From NCBI RefSeq assembly GCF_000340215.1, contig NW_006921538.1, forward strand, positions 3,660,936 to 3,724,935: 64,000 nt of DNA, in the 5' to 3' direction. Below, in pieces: positions 20,970 through 31,220 of the stretch. Under the pieces are notes generated by a model. That model did not search any database. It saw only the letters and a list, made by a program, of their open reading frames with translations, and had not been told where the DNA came from. This DNA is from Pseudocercospora fijiensis CIRAD86 (taxonomy: Eukaryota; Ascomycota; Dothideomycetes; Mycosphaerellales; Mycosphaerellaceae). The stretch's first letter is position 1. The number at the start of each line of letters is the position of its first letter. Position numbers and translations under genes: made by a program.

Positions 20970-23183
20970 CTACGATGCAGTCACTGCCAGAGCCATGGGA
21001 CAGACCTGACCGCCATGAACTATGCGGCAAATCCAGCACCTCGTATTCTGGTCGAAGCTGCGAAAGAAGACATTGTATGGAGCAGTCATGCCCTGCACCA
21101 TGATAGGTATGTAGAAGCCGAACAGGTTCGGTGGTTTCGGAAAGTACACCAGAAGGCGGCGACGAGTGCCATTCCTTTGGTCCAGCAGTGTTGGTGCTGG
21201 CAAGCCGCGTCTCGACATTTCCCGTCTGAGCTTTCGGAGTAATCTTGTGGCGTCCAGATCGAGATGACGCGAAATGCTCGCAGAGAACACGCTTGTTGGG
21301 CACGAAGGCAGGTGATTGGAGATGAGCTTGAACCCGCGTAGGAACATGTGCCGACCAAGAAGTTGACCCTGATGGTTGGCAGAGTTGGCATCATATGCAC
21401 GCAAGCAGACACCCCATGCCTGAGAGCTGAGAGGCCGGAGTTCCACCACTGAAGCCAGACCTTCGTATGCGGCTCGACAGCATTCTTCAACCTCGGCTCG
21501 AGTGGCGTCTGCGATAGGGAACTGGGGAGTGTTCACGAGAAGCAGCACGTAATAGAAGCCTGGCTTTCGAGTCCAGGTAACAAAGTCAACAAGGACTGTT
21601 GATTTATGGACAGTGTCTGCGTCAGATGGCAATGTATCGACTTTTCGCTGGCCTGCATGCGGTTCCCTAGGGAATCCTGCTGCGGACCTCGAAGTTTTAC
21701 AGGCAGAATCACCGGGTTTGTCGGCGGCCACCAACTCGGCATCCAAGGGATCAGCATGTTCCGATATGAACTTCATCAGAATCGGCTTGATCTTATGTTC
21801 CAATGACTTTCGGCTCTTCGTACTGAGCACTTTCTTGACTCCAGTGTTGTGCAGATCGCTGAGACGCAGTTCCCAAGACTTCTGGACCGGCCAGGGCAAG
21901 GTTTGCCAGACTTGCGAAAGTCGATGGCTGACTTGGTCGGAGTCCTGCCAATCCACAAGGCCCGACGTGGCCTGGTGCATTCTGAGGTGATACGCCAAGA
22001 GATGTAGACCGGTGGGAAAGTGTGCCTTGGCTACAACTGACCGCTCTTCCTGGCTCAATTGAGAAAAGCGAACATCGTCGAAGCTCCAGACGCAATCGAG
22101 GCTACGAGTGGCAGTTCTGTTCTGCTTGACTTCTCTGGGAACAGTACTTTGAGGACCAGGCTGATTTGTGAGAGCTTCCGCAGAGCTTGATGCTTGCAAG
22201 GTGTCGCTGCCGGCGATGACGGCTGCCACGATTCCAACGGCGGCTTGTTGTTCGAGAAGCTGTTGACCAGCTGGACCGACCGGTTTCTTGAGACCATCTT
22301 TGTGTAGGCGGAACAAGAGTTGCTCCCACTCCGATCGGGAATCGGCGCTGAGACGCGACCAAGTCTCGTGGAGGAGTGGCTCTACACTCTGCACGCCATT
22401 CGACGCAATTTTGATGCTGATGGCGCTGTTCGCCTTGGCGTGGAAGAGGAAGAGACTCTGCGCAGTTGGGAAGTGCGCCTTGGCCATTTCCACTCGCCCG
22501 ATTTTGTCCAGCGATTTCGATTTGTAGCGAGCCGGGTCAAACGCGGCATTTGCGTCTTGTGTGGCAGAGGCCTCAGCGGGCGCAGTCGCGGCCTCGAGTG
22601 TCTGACTTTGAAAGACTCTCGCCTGCACACCTCCCGGCCGTGCGCTTTCAATGCGCTTCCCCAGCTTGTCGCATATTGTCTGCAACATCTCGGCGGGCGG
22701 CGAGTGCTTGAACAATCGATCAAGAATGGAGTGATCTCCGCCAAGCACAGTTGCCTGGCTGTGCAACCACGTTGAGCAGTCGAGCGTCTCGCCGTCGCTC
22801 TGATTCAACGCATATTGTATCCAGCATTTCAGGAGCTCTTCTTCCGTAATACCGGCGGCATTGGGAAAAGCTGCGAAAAGATCCAGGCATTTTCTGATCC
22901 TTTGAAGCTGACCCGGTTCCCGTCGCTGCTCACCAATGACCTTGCACTCATCATCACCACTCTCCTGTACTTGAGACCCAGGCTTTGGCGGGGAGGACGG
23001 CGACGGCAGTATCGAGGGATCGGAGCCTACGTGTTGGGCCTCTTGTGGTGCAGCATCGGCATCGACATCGCTGCTATCGTCGGATTCATTTTTGATCTTG
23101 AGCGTTTCGTAGGCGCGCCGCTTTGAGCGCTTCGCAAGCCGATCCACAACAGATGGAGTTGGAGTTGAAGTTCGTTTCGGCAT
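20970..23183 (-). CDS. Left-facing cluster gene 3b: double HMG-like protein with CW-C-H-C end
   Basis: Single open frame. ATG at 23183 (MPKRTSTPTPSVVDRLAKRS) gives 737 residues; an earlier in-frame Met at 23210 would add nine. Positions below are counted from 23210. Residues 22-60 are basic then acidic; 105-185 is a helical region shared with the 19586 gene. Residues 243-310 and 394-460 are an internal repeat, each starting AKAHFPT and holding W-x2-L...W-x2-(L/R)L...LKK/VKK, like a diverged HMG-box. The last 190 residues form the domain shared with the gene at 7883 (NTPQFPIADATRAEVEECC; LLVYFPKPPNLFGFYIPI) and end with C-x2-C-x3-H-x4-C (CWICRIVHGGQVC). Likely a nuclear DNA- or chromatin-binding protein. 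It is head-to-head with the gene at 24212. Confidence 0.75.
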   Translation of the reverse strand: MPKRTSTPTPSVVDRLAKRSKRRAYETLKIKNESDDSSDVDADAAPQEAQHVGSDPSILPSPSSPPKPGSQVQESGDDECKVIGEQRREPGQLQRIRKCLDLFAAFPNAAGITEEELLKCWIQYALNQSDGETLDCSTWLHSQATVLGGDHSILDRLFKHSPPAEMLQTICDKLGKRIESARPGGVQARVFQSQTLEAATAPAEASATQDANAAFDPARYKSKSLDKIGRVEMAKAHFPTAQSLFLFHAKANSAISIKIASNGVQSVEPLLHETWSRLSADSRSEWEQLLFRLHKDGLKKPVGPAGQQLLEQQAAVGIVAAVIAGSDTLQASSSAEALTNQPGPQSTVPREVKQNRTATRSLDCVWSFDDVRFSQLSQEERSVVAKAHFPTGLHLLAYHLRMHQATSGLVDWQDSDQVSHRLSQVWQTLPWPVQKSWELRLSDLHNTGVKKVLSTKSRKSLEHKIKPILMKFISEHADPLDAELVAADKPGDSACKTSRSAAGFPREPHAGQRKVDTLPSDADTVHKSTVLVDFVTWTRKPGFYYVLLLVNTPQFPIADATRAEVEECCRAAYEGLASVVELRPLSSQAWGVCLRAYDANSANHQGQLLGRHMFLRGFKLISNHLPSCPTSVFSASISRHLDLDATRLLRKLRREMSRRGLPAPTLLDQRNGTRRRLLVYFPKPPNLFGFYIPIMVQGMTAPYNVFFRSFDQNTRCWICRIVHGGQVCPMALAVTAS

Positions 23184-23210
23184 TCTTGTCTCCAGTGGGT
23201 TAGCCTGCAT

Positions 23211-24211
23211 CTGAGCCGAGCCGAGCCGATTTGGTCTCGCTTACCTACGACAACGCTACACTCTTCCCGTCGTCTTCCTCGAGTGTGTTCGCTTTGGAAA
23301 GAAGGCCGCTCACAATGTTCAGAAGACGGCAGGGACGACTCCGCCGCCATGACCGCGATTGACTGATGATGCATGCTGCGTTTCCGTGAAGCTCTTTCCC
23401 GCCCCTGGATGCTCGAGGATAGTATGTGATGAAATGAACTTCAGATGAAGCAGGACCCCCGGCCCGGCCCGGCCCGGCCCGGCCCCTCTCGTGAGAGCAC
23501 TTCTATGTTCCGCTCGCTCCATCGCGGTGCGCCACACTCGATACCGCTCCCAATGGACTCCGAAGCGTACATGTTCTGCCATTGATCTTCTGCGCCGTGA
23601 TCTCGCGCGCCGCCCTCACAGTGCATGCTACGCCTGCCCCCCGGTCCATCCCAACAGGCATTGCACAGATTCTCATCCAAAGTAGGGGCAAAGTCGAACG
23701 GACCACATCCAATCCAATGCAGGACCACCGTGCGTTTCCATGGAGGAAGCCGAAGCCCCTCTGGTCCTCCCTGTACTGTATACAGTATGTGATGCGGCAA
23801 GGCGCCTGGCCCCTCTCTCCTGGAGCACTCTGATCTTCCTCCAATTCCATGGTGCTCCAAATGGACTCGCGGAACAGATGTTCTGCGAGCCTCCACGCCG
23901 TGATATCCCGCCTTCACTCTGCGTGCTACACCTCGATCGCCCTCCCTGCTCCATTCCAACAGGCATTGCACAATAATTTGAGAACCAAGCGAGATGCCAA
24001 CTCCCAACCTGGCACGTGGAGGCCGTGTTCCGCAGCTCTGAAGCTTTCGGTGCCACGGAAAGTCCATCATGGTATGGAGAGTCTAAGCATGCGCGCGGCG
24101 ACGCTATGACGGGCGCGACCAGGGAACTTACAGCGCGCGCGTCCAGGCGAGGACGCGCGCTCGCCTGTGATCAAACGTGTGAGTGGCGATGAAGGCTGAG
24201 TCGTCGTTGTC
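23211..24211. promoter_or_regulatory. Shared intergenic region of divergent pair 3
   Basis: About 1 kb separating the starts of the genes at 23183 (minus) and 24212 (plus). It contains a (GGCCC)n tract near 23458-23485 and two diverged copies of a segment of about 170-200 bp (about 23491-23690 and 23823-23985). A minus-strand open frame of 209 codons at 23441-24070 covers the repeat but reads as a GC-driven shadow. Confidence 0.5.
23491..23985. repeat. Diverged direct repeat in a divergent promoter region
   Basis: Copies near 23491-23690 and 23823-23985 share in the same order CCAATGGACTC / CCAAATGGACTC, ATGTTCTG, CGCCGTGAT, the GTGCTAC or CATGCTAC stretch, and CCAACAGGCATTGCACA. Identity is roughly two thirds by eye. 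Confidence 0.6.
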
Positions 24212-27202
24212 ATGCCTCTCTTCCTGTGGACCGATGCCGCCAAAGAAGTGAGACGCCTAGAGAAGCTGTCAATTGATTTCGAGAAACTACAGGACCAGAC
24301 CGAGTGGAACCGAGATCGGGTCAAGAGAGTCAGACGCTCCGCCTGCCCAAGCCCGGAGAAAGCATCAGAGATTGTGGACGAGTCAAAGTCTGGTATGTGC
24401 AGTTCTGAGAAAGAGGCATGCAACTGACCTGCAACAGCGTTTCCGATGTCAGGCTTTGTTCCGATCAATCGACCAGACCGGAAAACGACTCTTCCAGCAA
24501 GCACGGCACCGCCGAAGGAAGAACTCCCTGGACGAATACCACGTACGAGCGGATCTACTCCGCAGGACCAAAGGGAACCTGCCTCGGCTGCATCCAGCAC
24601 GAAAGAGCAGATCGATGCTTCGCACAGCAGGGAGCCCCCTAATGACAGGAGCCGAGGGCGCGAGGAGAACAAAATTCAGCCTGCCTCCGCTGCATCCAGC
24701 ACAAAAATCAATACTTCGAGCAGCAAAGAGGGCCCTGATGGCAAGATCCAAGAGCGCGAGGAGACTGGGCAGGACAAGCAAGCACAGAAGGTAGAGAAAA
24801 GCCTCGAGCAGCCTGCAGTCACTTCGGCACAGGTCCTCGCCTCCAGTGGCCAGAACGAAGATGGTGAGAGCGACGAAGACTCACTTCCCAGACTGAGGAC
24901 TCGCCGGCCAAGAGGGCAATCCCCGCGGAGCAGCGCTGCTGCTGCCAGCGACAGCGAGGAAAGCCGTACTCCACCCAGGAGGAGATTACGGCGTCCACAG
25001 CGCCTGCCAAGCCCGCAGCCGACCCAAAGTCCCTCCCCAGCACCCACTTCCACGCCGCCGGTACAGCTTGAAGATCGAAACTGGGCAGTGCTTGGCATTG
25101 CTGGTGCCCGCAAGTGCGCGGACATCGAACAATACCTGACGATTTGGGGCAACACAACTCATCGTTTGCCGACCCTACAGGCCAACGCGAATGGAACTTA
25201 TTCGATTGAGGTTGATGGAAGAATTTGCGAAATCGAGGACTTCGACAAGCCACATGTCCCTGGCGATGATACGGAGCTTCAGGTCCGATGGAAACAAGAG
25301 TGGTTGTACACCTGGGAGCTCTCCGATGCGCGCAGAACAGTCGTTGAGTTCAATTTAGGGAGAGGAGCCGGACCGGTGCTGGATCCTGACCACGTCGCGG
25401 GCTATCACTCTCCAGAGCCCGAGGCAGACACGACCAAGCGATGCAAGATCGATTTCGCAGCCAAGCTGCGCTTCACCCCTCACACAGACGAAGACTACAC
25501 TGCTAGTCTGATGTGGCGATGCATCGAAAGATGCGAGCAAAGGGCCAACCATGACAAGCTGTCGGACTACTTCATGCGGACGGCCCTTGACGAGCTCCCC
25601 CGTCAACGTCTGGTTCTGCGTCCTCGCTGGCGTACTGACGAAAAGAGCGACGAGTACAACGACGTGCTTGAACTCAGGGAAGAGGTTCTGCTTCGGGCTT
25701 GCTTGAATTATGTGGTAGGTCAGGCGCGTAGAACCGAGTGCTCATACTGTCAGGAACACTGCGGCCCATTTCGGAGGTGCGTGACAAGAGCGGCGAATCA
25801 CGAAGGTGCCTGTACGAACTGTGCCTTGGCGGGACGGAGCAGGCAGTGTGAATATTACATCAAAGGTTTGTCATGCACGATGATTGACTGTGCGTGCGTG
25901 CTGATCAGTCTAGACCGCTGGGCGCACGAAGACAAGCTGCGAGCAGCAGCCGATCCACAAACTCCTGACTCAAGAAGTCAAGTCACTGACGACGCCGATG
26001 ACGATTTGGAAGAGGATTTATACTACTCTTCACCATTACCAGCTTCTGGTCCTCAGGCTCAACATGCCAACCGCTCAGCATTTTTGACGCCGCCAATATC
26101 CTCACCTCCTCAGAATCTGTTTGCCGGTGCGGTCAAAGCGGATGCGAGTGGTCGAACCTTTGCTGAAGTGAGCGACTTGGCCACCTCACTCTTGGAGTCT
26201 CTTGGAGACCAGCAGCTCCCCGCGGGCAAGGACCGTGGTGATACGGATTCCGCTACTCTTGCAAACCTTTTCGGAGACAATGCCTCGGCGTCGCTGGAGA
26301 ATGATACCACGCTGCAAACCGGCAGTGGCCCAGAGGAGGGTCACTCGTCTCGGGCCAAATCAGATGTATCAGCGCGGCCCTCTCCTGAAGCCCGGCGGAA
26401 GGAAGATGCCAAAAAGGAGGGAAAAGCCATCAAGCGAAAACACAGCACCTCATCGATCGACCTATTGCGGCAGAATCAGCCCCGCCGGCAGCACAAAGTG
26501 GCCAGGACTGCTGAGCAAGCAGAGACGGAATCCACACGTCCTCATGTTGGGCATGACCATGACCCGCCTCCCGGTCCAAGTGGAGACGACGACATGACCC
26601 CCATGACTTCGAGGTCAAGACCTGATGGCAACGAGTCGCAGCAGCCTTCTGCACTGAATGGCTCTTCACAATCCCTTCCAATTCGTAGCGCGGCATTGGT
26701 ACACCCACCATCTCACTGCGAAGCTGGCACTTCTGCTCCCCATAAAGCAGCATCGGCGGCCAAACGAGGCCATGACCCGGATCCACATGCTCGGCTCGCA
26801 CACAAACGAGACCGACAGCGACCACACGCTCATTGCAGTCCTCGCGGACCATGTATCGATCCCGTCCTCAATCCTCCCCTTCCCAGGACCGAGCACGAAT
26901 CACCCGTCGTCATCTATCGCGATCGTGACCAGCTCTTCGCCAAAAGCGAGCTCACCACACCACAAGTTCGCTACCTTCTGAGCCTCACACCTTGCAACAT
27001 GATCGATTGCTTCACTCGCGGGTGGCATGAGTTCGCGGAAGAATTGAAGGGGAAGAAGGGCTTCGGGCCACAGTACAACAAGGAATGGTTTCTCTCCCGT
27101 AGCTGGACGCGGGAGCTCAATCAGATCGTGAGAGACAGATGTCCGTTGGACCCGAGGAGGCTTGGGCGGCCGGTGGTGATTGATCTTACCATGGATGATT
27201 GA
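24212..27202 (+). CDS. Right-facing cluster gene 3: long chromo-like/six-Cys protein with SIM
   Basis: Proposed exons 24212-24392, 24438-25865 and 25914-27202 (965 residues). Intron 1 is GTATGT...ACTGACC...CAACAG; intron 2 (48 nt, GTTTGT...GCTGATC...CTAG) is optional because the frame is open through it. Exon 1 is a coiled-coil-like start (MPLFLWTDAAKEVRRLEKLS). A long Ser/Pro/Arg-rich disordered part follows, then a chromo-like region (about 280-330), VRWKQEWLYTWEL (near 342), and the cysteine module at 495-531: C-x2-C-x9-C-x10-C-x2-C-x8-C with GACTNC. A 350-residue disordered stretch precedes the conserved C-terminal helices. The protein ends VVIDLTMDD, a textbook SUMO-interacting motif with acidic flank. 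It is the best preserved member of this family here. Probably nuclear; activity unknown. Confidence 0.75.
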
Positions 27203-27800
27203 GAGGAGACACCGCATTGACTGGCTGGAGTTGGATCTATCGTGAGCTTGTAAAACATTTGTAGTGTATCACCACATGTACGTTTCAATATGCAAAGTAG
27301 CTTGATCTTGTTACCTCTTTGAAAATTTTCTTGTGCAGCTCAAGACCAATTCCGTGGTGAATTCGGTGTCTTGCCCTTAGCATCTGAACTCGATCTTGAC
27401 GATCTCGATGCTCCGCGCAATGAGATGATGACGCGTTTGCGTTTGATCAGAAAATCCGAAACGAGACCATTTCCATTCTCTTTTTCCTGCTTTCTTTCCG
27501 CAACACTCACAACAAAAAAAGTCAAAGTCAAAGCCGATGCGAAACGCGATGAAAACGGGACTCAAAAGACCACATGTGGTGGTTTTCAAAAATGGCTGCT
27601 ATTTCTTCAGAAAGACTGCGCCTCTGTACATCAAGATAAGAAAAGACATGTTCGTCAAGCATTATCGCAACCGCCGCCGCCATCTCTAGCGCTGCTTTCC
27701 TCCGATCTTCATCGATCATGTATCCATGCCACAGCACGCACGCATGCTCCGAATCCCGCACCCCATCACTTGCGACACAATGACCACAGGTTTGTGTACC
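27203..27800. other. Intergenic, nothing recognised
   Basis: Convergent region between the cluster gene ending at 27202 and the left-facing gene ending at 27801. Frames on both strands overlap one another and show no domain or splice support. An A-run occurs near 27514. Confidence 0.6.
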
Positions 27801-28818
27801 CTAAAATCGCGTGCCGTCGGAGCTGTCGGTGGCGCTCTTCTCCCTGACCAAGACCCTCCTTGGATTCCTGGGTGACTCCGCCGGTCCTCTTTCCTTCTCG
27901 ACATCAGGTGTGCCACCTCTCGCGACACCTGTCCTGGAGTCGCTGTGTGTGTAGCCGTACCCATACGGCATGAATTGGTCTCGAGTCCTTGCTGGAGATC
28001 CTGGACGACCGGAGCTCGACGCGGCTGCGGCTGCGGCTGCGGCAACCATGTCGCTGTCGTTAAAGCCTTCTTTGCTCATAGGAGCGGCTCGTTCGGTGAT
28101 GCCAGCATTGAAGCCGCCAGACATTCGGTCGACTTTACGGTCGTGGCGGCGTTTGAGGTAATGTGCGCCCCATCCGAGGAGAGGTAAGAGAATCGCGAGG
28201 ACGATGAGCATGATGATCCATTTCTAGAGAATGTCAGTCTGAAAGTCCCCAAACCGACCTTCGTCTGGGACGTAAGAGCCACGGGTTCGGTGTCGGGATG
28301 GAGGTACTCACGTAATGGCATGTCCACCAGTCTCCAGCGCACTGTTCCTTGAAGGAGGTGTCTACAGGAGCACTCGATGCGGTGGCACCACTGCCTGCCG
28401 TCGCTGCTGATCCTCCTTTCGCCGTAGATGCCGCACCTCCCGCCGTAGTGGTGGTGGGTACGCCGGTCGCCGCCGCATCGCCGGCCGCATGCTCCGACGC
28501 GCCATTATCGCTGCCGCAGTTGCTGTTGTACCACGTCGAGATCTGATTGTTGTCTGTGGGATTGGTGCAGGTGGAATCGCAAATGCCGACGGCGGAGCTC
28601 CGGAGCGTGGTCAGGTAAGCAGACTGGCAGAAGCAGATCCAGTTCGCTTGAGTCGCGGTGTTGGTCGCCGAGCACGCTTGAGCGGCCTGAATCAAGAGTG
28701 GACAGCTCTGCGCGCAGGAAGGGAGGTTGCTGTTGCCGTTGCTGAGGACACCTTGAGTCAGGGCTTGGGCTGAGGCGGCGATGGTGACGAGGACGCCGAG
28801 CAGGAGACTGGAAATCAT
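27801..28818 (-). CDS. CFEM-like cell-surface protein with one membrane segment
   Basis: Two exons on the minus strand, 28818-28312 and 28223-27801, with an 88-nt intron (GTGAGT...CTGACATTCTCTAG), give 309 residues. Residues 1-19 are a secretion signal. Eight cysteines at 35, 39, 49, 62, 64, 80, 84 and 101 follow the CFEM spacing C-x3-C-x9-C-x12-C-x-C-x15-C-x3-C-x16-C; the Asp that supports haem binding in many CFEM proteins is not evident before the CFC motif. A Ser/Thr/Ala-rich stalk follows. Exon 2 starts KWIIMLIVLAILLPLLGWGA, a transmembrane helix, then a basic cytosolic tail with a long Ala run. Likely plasma-membrane anchored with the cysteine domain outside; role in haem, iron or wall sensing is only a family-level guess. 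Confidence 0.8.
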
Positions 28819-30287
28819 GGCTGCGATGGCGATTTCGCGTCACACCGGTGGCTTTGCATGCGAGTTGTTGTCGCGGCCAGGAGTGAGGTTGGGTTGAGCT
28901 GTTTTGATGGAATGTGGTCTGTCTCGTAACGATTGCGGTGCGAACGTGATCGTCTTTCGTCGCTTGGTGATATGTGTCCGGATAATTTCACGCTGCCACC
29001 GTCTAACGAGTGTGTTGGATGAGGAGTCTCCTCGGCGCAAGAAGTGCAAGTCAATCGTCAATAATACGGAGGGCGATGGTGCAGGAGAGGAGAGGAGGCG
29101 AGAGGAGGAGGCGCCGGCGCCGGCGCCGGAGTTTGCTTTTGGATCCTTCCGTACTTTACAAATCGATCAACAACACCGTCAACACGTCGACTTTCTCGAC
29201 TCCTACTGTCCAGATTTCACATCTACTGTCGCTATCACATCCACAGTACACACACAATGTGAGTTTGTCGCAAAGATCGCTGGCATCACGCGTCACAGAA
29301 TCTGAGCCAAAAGCAACTGTCGCCGTTCAGGAGACAGGAGAGGGCCCAATTTGCGGAATGCCTGTCAAATGCAACCTCGTTTTTCCTGGCCCTCGACCGA
29401 GCTCCCGCCAGCATGGATTTGGCCTCGAGCGTCACAGCTCAATAATAACAATACGAACGGCTCTGCGGCTTCCTCCGTAGCTCATGAGGGAACACTTCTC
29501 GTGAACATCTTGTTGTGCAGGTGATGGAATCTACGGAATCATATTGACTCTGATCATCGACTTTCCGTGCTACCATGCAGAGCAGAGCATCGGTTCGAAG
29601 GTTCCCTACAACGTGTTTGACATCACATTCTCAAAGGAACCATCGCAGCCATGCTGCTCGATCGCAAGCCAGTAGCATTTGTGGCCACCTAGCCCAATGA
29701 TTTCATGACCGCTCGGGGGACATTCGACGCTTATCGCCAAGATCCTGATCGCCTCAAGTGCAAGCCGGAAGAGGGAGGACAACGCAGAAAGGAGCAAGAC
29801 GTAGTCAAAGAGCAGCGGCGGGTTGGAAGCAGGTGAATCGGAAGCGGGCATGGTACATTGTTAGCAGAACACCGTCGACACCAGACTCTGCAGCTCAATT
29901 TTGCGAAGACAGGCTCGTCAAGGCGTGTTCCCGGTAATGACTGGCTTGGCCACAATGGCCATGTGCACTCGCACTCGCGGAACGCTTTCGCGAGCAACCG
30001 CATAATCGGGGGCAATGCCATGCTGCACACTTTTCCAGGTCGTTTGAGGCAAATCGACGGCATTGCTATGGTTAAGACGCATGGAGACTTGTAAGCGATT
30101 GAAAGTATCGGTACATCGAGCTCGCCCGGGTTGTTTGCATGGGAGCGATGCCGTCAGTCTTCAGACATGCCTGATGGAGCCACGGCACGGTATCACACCT
30201 CTCCCGCGCGCTCGGATCGGACTTTCTTTAAAATATTCATATTCATCGAGATGTTGTCAGCCCAACTTGCGAAGGTCTTCAGCGCTG
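28819..30287. other. Intergenic, 1.5 kb, no confident gene
   Basis: Contains the promoter of the CFEM-like gene, a GGCGCCGGCGCCGGCGCCGG run near 29110, and a minus-strand open frame of 81 codons at 29606-29851 with one hydrophobic stretch (LLFDYVLLLSALSSLFRLAL). That frame has no recognised homologue and I do not call it a gene. Confidence 0.55.
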
Positions 30288-31069
30288 ATGTCAATGTTGT
30301 TCCTTTCGCTGCCAGAGGCCGTACGGCATCGCATCTACCGCTCACTTGGCCCAGAACTTTGCACTCGCGTCGAGATAGACCAGCACAATTGTCTCTGCTT
30401 CCAGAACAGCGCCATTTTGCGAACCTCCAAGCGGCTCACTGGCGATGTCCTCCGAGCTCACAGGAAAGGTCGATGCGACGTCGTGCACGTCTTCTCCCAC
30501 CCAGCGGTTCTCAAACGCGCCTCATCATCGTACTCATGGTTGTATGCCATTCCAGCACCTAGGATGATATCCGTCGTCCTACTCAAAAGGCACGACACAA
30601 GCGTCGCGGCCTTCGACGAAATCGCAGAGGCATGGCGGGCAGCATTCAATTCGCTCCCTTCGGACGTAGGAGCATTCACAGAGACCGTATTGTTCGACTT
30701 CAGCCCTTTCTGTGCAAAGCATCTTCTACCGAGAGCTGCAAAGTTAGTCAATATCCTCAGTGCTGTACTCAGACATCGAAGCCGAGGGAGAACAAGCTGT
30801 AAGATTACAGGATGCGGCAATGACAAGGAGAAGATATTTCTGGAAAGCCTGCTGGTTGGGAACGTGTCTGATGAACCATTAGATACGGTTCTGTCTCTAC
30901 CGGCGGAGGATGTCCAAGAGACATTAGATTCTCCGGGCTTGTGAGTGGTCTTCGTCTGCGATTTCCAGTTTTTTCTTGGCTGACCATGTCTAGCGGAATA
31001 TGCTATACCATCATAGAAGCCGCTGAGCAAGAGCTTGAGCCAGCTTTATCTGAGATACCGATTCGGTGA
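30288..31069 (+). CDS. F-box-like protein, two exons
   Basis: ATG at 30288 gives MSMLFLSLPEAVRHRIYRSL, the short L-x-LP-x(2)-(V/I)...I(Y/F) pattern found at the start of many small fungal F-box-like proteins. Exon 1 30288-30940, intron 30941-30993 (GTGAGT...GCTGACC...TCTAG), exon 2 30994-31069 ending EIPIR; 242 residues. The body (30 kDa) has no other domain I recognise. If the F-box is real the protein would recruit a substrate to an SCF ubiquitin ligase; many fungal proteins with this layout have no tested role. Ordinary codon use, no RIP. Confidence 0.6.
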
Positions 31070-31220
31070 CTGATGTTCGTGCCTTGCATCAGAACAACAA
31101 CATCCTTTCTTCCACTCCACTCCACGTCACAACGACGACTTCTTTCCACGACATACAGCCACCGCATCCCCAGGACATTGACCGCACTGCATCAAGAGAA
31201 AAGAGCATCGTACATCAACA

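Noticed and set aside
23441..24070. 209-codon minus-strand frame in the intergenic region of pair 3
   Set aside because: GC-rich repeats make long frames in several phases here; no domain, and it lies between two well supported divergent starts.
24212..27202. Treating the right-facing gene as a single exon from ATG 24446
   Set aside because: An upstream exon with ATG at 24212 joins in frame through a well-formed intron; the longer model is preferred.
29230..29310. ATG immediately followed by a GTGAGT donor near 29258, as in genes with a split start codon
   Set aside because: No downstream exon with a convincing frame or acceptor was found within the next 800 bp.
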